The notes under the pieces: generated by a model
What the model saw: only the letters and a program-made list of their open reading frames with translations
What the model was told of the DNA's origin: nothing
The model's database searches: none
Shown: positions 5,286 to 6,949 of the stretch, piece by piece
How positions within the stretch are numbered: position 1 is the first letter of the stretch
Layout: the number at the start of each line of letters is the position of its first letter
Position numbers and translations under genes: made by a program
NCBI GenBank assembly: GCA_002721105.1
Contig: PBJL01000019.1
Location: forward strand, 3,363-10,311
From: Acidiferrobacteraceae bacterium
GTDB taxonomy: Bacteria > Pseudomonadota > Gammaproteobacteria > Arenicellales > UBA868
Direction: 5' to 3'
DNA: 6,949 bases

Positions 5286-6206
5286 GTGAGGGTATTGGTA
5301 GCGGGTGCCACTGGATTCGTAGGAAGGGAATTAGTAAGGGTTCTGTTTGAGAAGGGACATGACATCCTTATTCTAACCAGAAACGTTGAATCAGCTGTTT
5401 TAAAAATACCTGCTGGTTGTAAGGTTATCGAGTGGTCCCCGAATGTTAATTTCCTTGCGCCGTCTTTAATTAGCAAGGTGGATGTAGTTATCAATCTGGC
5501 CGGTGAAAATATAGCGGATGGACGGTGGACTAAAAAAAGAAAAAAGAAAATTCTCGATTCTCGAGTAATGTCGGTTAAAAGGTTAGCAGAGGCATTAAAG
5601 TTTTTAAACCATAAACCCAAATTATTTATTTCTGCTTCAGCTATAGGCTATTACGGGAATTGTGATGCTAAAGAAATTGACGAAAAGACATCGATAGGAA
5701 ATGGATTTCTTTCTGATGTCTGTCAAAAGTGGGAAAACGAAATCTTCGAAATTGAAAAACTAGGGATTCGGACAGTTGCTTGCCGAATTGGTATGGTTCT
5801 GGGCCATGATGGAGGTGTCCTAAAGAGAATGATTCTTCCGTTTAAATTGGGTTTAGGTGGAAAGCTTGGTACGGGTAAACAGTGGATTAGTTGGATTCAC
5901 ATTAACGATTTAGTAAACATCCTTGTTTATACAATGGAAGATGCATCAATAAATGGTGTCATAAACGCGGTTTCCCCAAATCCAACCATGAATATAGATT
6001 TTACAAGTGTGCTTGGTAAAACTCTCAATAGACCTACTATCTTTGCGCTTCCAACTTTCTTCTTGAGATTCATTTTTGGTGAACTTTCAGAACTATTACT
6101 AGGAAGTCAAAGAGTTTTGGCCAATAGAATGCTTGATAAGGGGTTTAAGTTTCAATACGGAAAACTTGAAGATGCTCTAATGGAGGTGTGCCGACATCCA
6201 TGTTAG
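5286..6206 (+). CDS. TIGR01777-family SDR (nucleotide-sugar epimerase-like) protein
   Basis: This 306-residue cytoplasmic protein belongs to the atypical short-chain dehydrogenase group with a C-terminal DUF1731-type region. Visible motifs are GATGFVG (7-13) for NAD(P) binding, NLAGENIADGRW (70-81), SASAIGYYG (116-124) in place of a normal YxxxK site, RIGMVLG (167-173), GKQWISWIHINDLV (197-210) and the closing LLGSQRVLANRMLDKGFKF stretch. Length is normal. The substrate of this family is unknown. Members often sit beside MerR/B12-type light regulators and photolyase genes. The start is ambiguous: GTGAGGGT occurs twice, at 5274 and 5286. I prefer GTG 5286, because GAGGG (5276-5280) then serves as the ribosome binding site and the protein begins MRVLVAGATG like its relatives; GTG 5274 would add four residues. 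It lies 29 nt after the regulator stop, so co-transcription is likely. Confidence 0.92.
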   Translation: MRVLVAGATGFVGRELVRVLFEKGHDILILTRNVESAVLKIPAGCKVIEWSPNVNFLAPSLISKVDVVINLAGENIADGRWTKKRKKKILDSRVMSVKRLAEALKFLNHKPKLFISASAIGYYGNCDAKEIDEKTSIGNGFLSDVCQKWENEIFEIEKLGIRTVACRIGMVLGHDGGVLKRMILPFKLGLGGKLGTGKQWISWIHINDLVNILVYTMEDASINGVINAVSPNPTMNIDFTSVLGKTLNRPTIFALPTFFLRFIFGELSELLLGSQRVLANRMLDKGFKFQYGKLEDALMEVCRHPC

Positions 6207-6308
6207 TAATTTCGTACTGGAATAATTTTTGCGGAATCAACCAGATCAATCATAGTCATTGTTGAATTGGAAATCAAATAGTTTGAACGAATTTTTAAAA
6301 AATTTGCC

Positions 6309-6408
6309 TAGTATTTTGAACCGGTCCAGTGAAAGCTCTGGGGAGCCCTCCGGTTGAGTGGATGTAGTGCTCGGGTTCTACTCAACCGGATAGCTGGACC
6401 AAATACTA
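6309..6408. repeat. GC-rich nested inverted repeat forming a three-way junction on paper
   Basis: The outer stem pairs TAGTATTT (6309-6316) with AAATACTA (6401-6408) and GGTCCAG (6323-6329) with CTGGACC (6394-6400), with a 6-nt bulge TGAACC on the left side only. Inside are a short hairpin GCTC-TGGG-GAGC (6335-6346) and an 11-bp perfect stem TCCGGTTGAGT/ACTCAACCGGA (6349-6359 and 6380-6390) with a 20-nt loop. The core (6323-6400) is about 59% GC by hand count, in AT-rich surroundings. No T-tract follows on the plus strand, so it is not a normal terminator. It starts about 100 nt after the SDR gene. It could be a structured 3' RNA, a dispersed palindromic repeat or an integration-type site. 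I do not recognise a known RNA family. Confidence 0.65.
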
Positions 6409-6594
6409 ACCTATTTTAGTGGTAGATAATCTAATTATTTTTTACTTCTTGACTAAAAATTTTGTTAATTAAACCCCCCCTTCCCTTTATTAAGACTAGG
6501 TTTATACTTAATATTGCAGGTCCCCCATTTCAATTCCTAAATATTTTTTTCGTTAAAAATAGATTTATTGTCTTTTTATCAATTATTTAATTCA

Positions 6595-6626
6595 AATATT
6601 ATAAAATCTAACAATTTTATAATATT
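6595..6626. repeat. 13-bp perfect AT-rich inverted repeat
   Basis: AATATTATAAAAT (6595-6607) and ATTTTATAATATT (6614-6626) are exact reverse complements around CTAACA. No GC pair strengthens the stem and no clean T-tract follows, so a terminator role is unlikely. It may be a protein binding site, a cruciform or chance in AT-rich DNA. Confidence 0.4.
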
Positions 6627-6949
6627 GTTTGGCATTTTAATTTTATGTATAATTATTTGAAACTCAAAGTAATTATTAAACTTTTAGTTATGTAAACAGA
6701 TGCTTTATTCTGCGTATTTAGTGGTTTAATACTAATAATGATTCTGACTATCAGATTTAATTAAATGTGTTTTGCTTGATACTATGGCACTTAAATCCAA
6801 TATTGTTGCTAAAAAGGGGTCGATTAAAAAAATGGAATCAATGTATTGGGTTGTTTTTTCCGCTGTCAGGTTTCACGAATATCAAAACGTGCTACGAAAA
6901 ACATCTAGTTTTTTGTCAGAGAATTAGATTAAGAACTGACATTATGACT

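Larger units (their letters stand above)
6207..6949. other. Long gap at the right edge without a convincing gene
   Basis: No frame shows a recognisable protein. A 47-codon frame (ATG 6784 to TAG 6927) lacks a ribosome binding site. The stretch holds the GC-rich structured element (6309-6408), a C-run (6474-6480), an AT-rich 13-bp inverted repeat (6595-6626) and a 12-bp palindrome ATTTAATTAAAT (6755-6766). Outside the GC-rich element it is strongly AT-rich. Confidence 0.55.

Noticed and set aside
5228..5620. 130-codon minus-strand reading frame
   Set aside because: It is antisense to the SDR gene, whose motifs are unmistakable in the plus frame.
6349..6390. Integron attC site, because GTTGAGT fits GTTRRRY and ACTCAAC fits RYYYAAC
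   Set aside because: In attC the RYYYAAC box comes first and GTTRRRY last. Here the order is reversed on both strands, and there are no cassette genes or integrase.
6309..6408. Hammerhead ribozyme, because a three-way junction contains GAAA
   Set aside because: The conserved CUGANGA strand is missing, and the junction strands (TGAAA, CC, TAG) do not fit the hammerhead core.
6309..6426. Rho-independent terminator of the SDR gene
   Set aside because: The stem is long and branched and is followed by ACCTATTTTAG, not a T-tract.
6784..6927. 47-codon frame from ATG 6784
   Set aside because: It has no ribosome binding site, no recognisable motif and a composition like the surrounding non-coding DNA.

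Overview
This AT-rich window of bacterial DNA most likely comes from a Gram-negative (diderm) organism. The evidence is a predicted surface-polysaccharide locus, a Sec-type exported small protein, and TTG, GTG and ATG starts with purine-rich ribosome binding sites. No taxonomic marker is present, so I do not name a genus. About 30% of the window appears non-coding, which is high for bacteria, and several of those gaps contain inverted repeats or promoter-like signals.

Left part (1-3381), surface-sugar genes. A minus-strand gene runs off the left edge. It encodes a Gfo/Idh/MocA-type NAD-dependent sugar oxidoreductase whose last visible residues look like the start of a left-handed beta-helix acetyltransferase, so it is probably a fused WbpB-like/WbpD-like enzyme for acetamido-sugar nucleotide synthesis. 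A structured gap of about 500 bp separates it from a plus-strand run. That run has a good sigma70-type promoter, a 95-residue basic helical protein, a GT-B (GT4-type) glycosyltransferase starting 3 nt after it, and, after 95 nt, a second small basic helical protein of 126 residues. The small proteins resemble the N-terminal helical modules found on larger glycan-locus enzymes, but here they stand alone.

Middle part (3382-4341). A long AT-rich gap carries operator-like palindromes and a consensus -35 promoter. It is followed by a 79-residue secreted protein of unknown function, then a 148-bp gap with spaced direct repeats.

Right part (4342-6206), a two-gene unit related to light- or B12-responsive loci. 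The first gene encodes a MerR-type regulator with a four-helix bundle and a B12-binding-like fold (the CarH/LitR architecture). The second encodes a TIGR01777-family SDR protein. The regulator keeps the W-x9-EH cap over the cofactor site, but the histidine that would coordinate cobalt is Cys200, and all six of its cysteines lie between residues 200 and 249. This is the most intriguing protein-level observation here. No photolyase or carotenoid gene, common companions of this pair, is visible in the window.

Right end (6207-6949) has no convincing gene. It holds a GC-rich 100-nt nested inverted repeat that folds on paper into a three-way junction (6309-6408) and an AT-rich 13-bp perfect inverted repeat. 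The three-way junction element is the strongest unexplained DNA/RNA-level signal.
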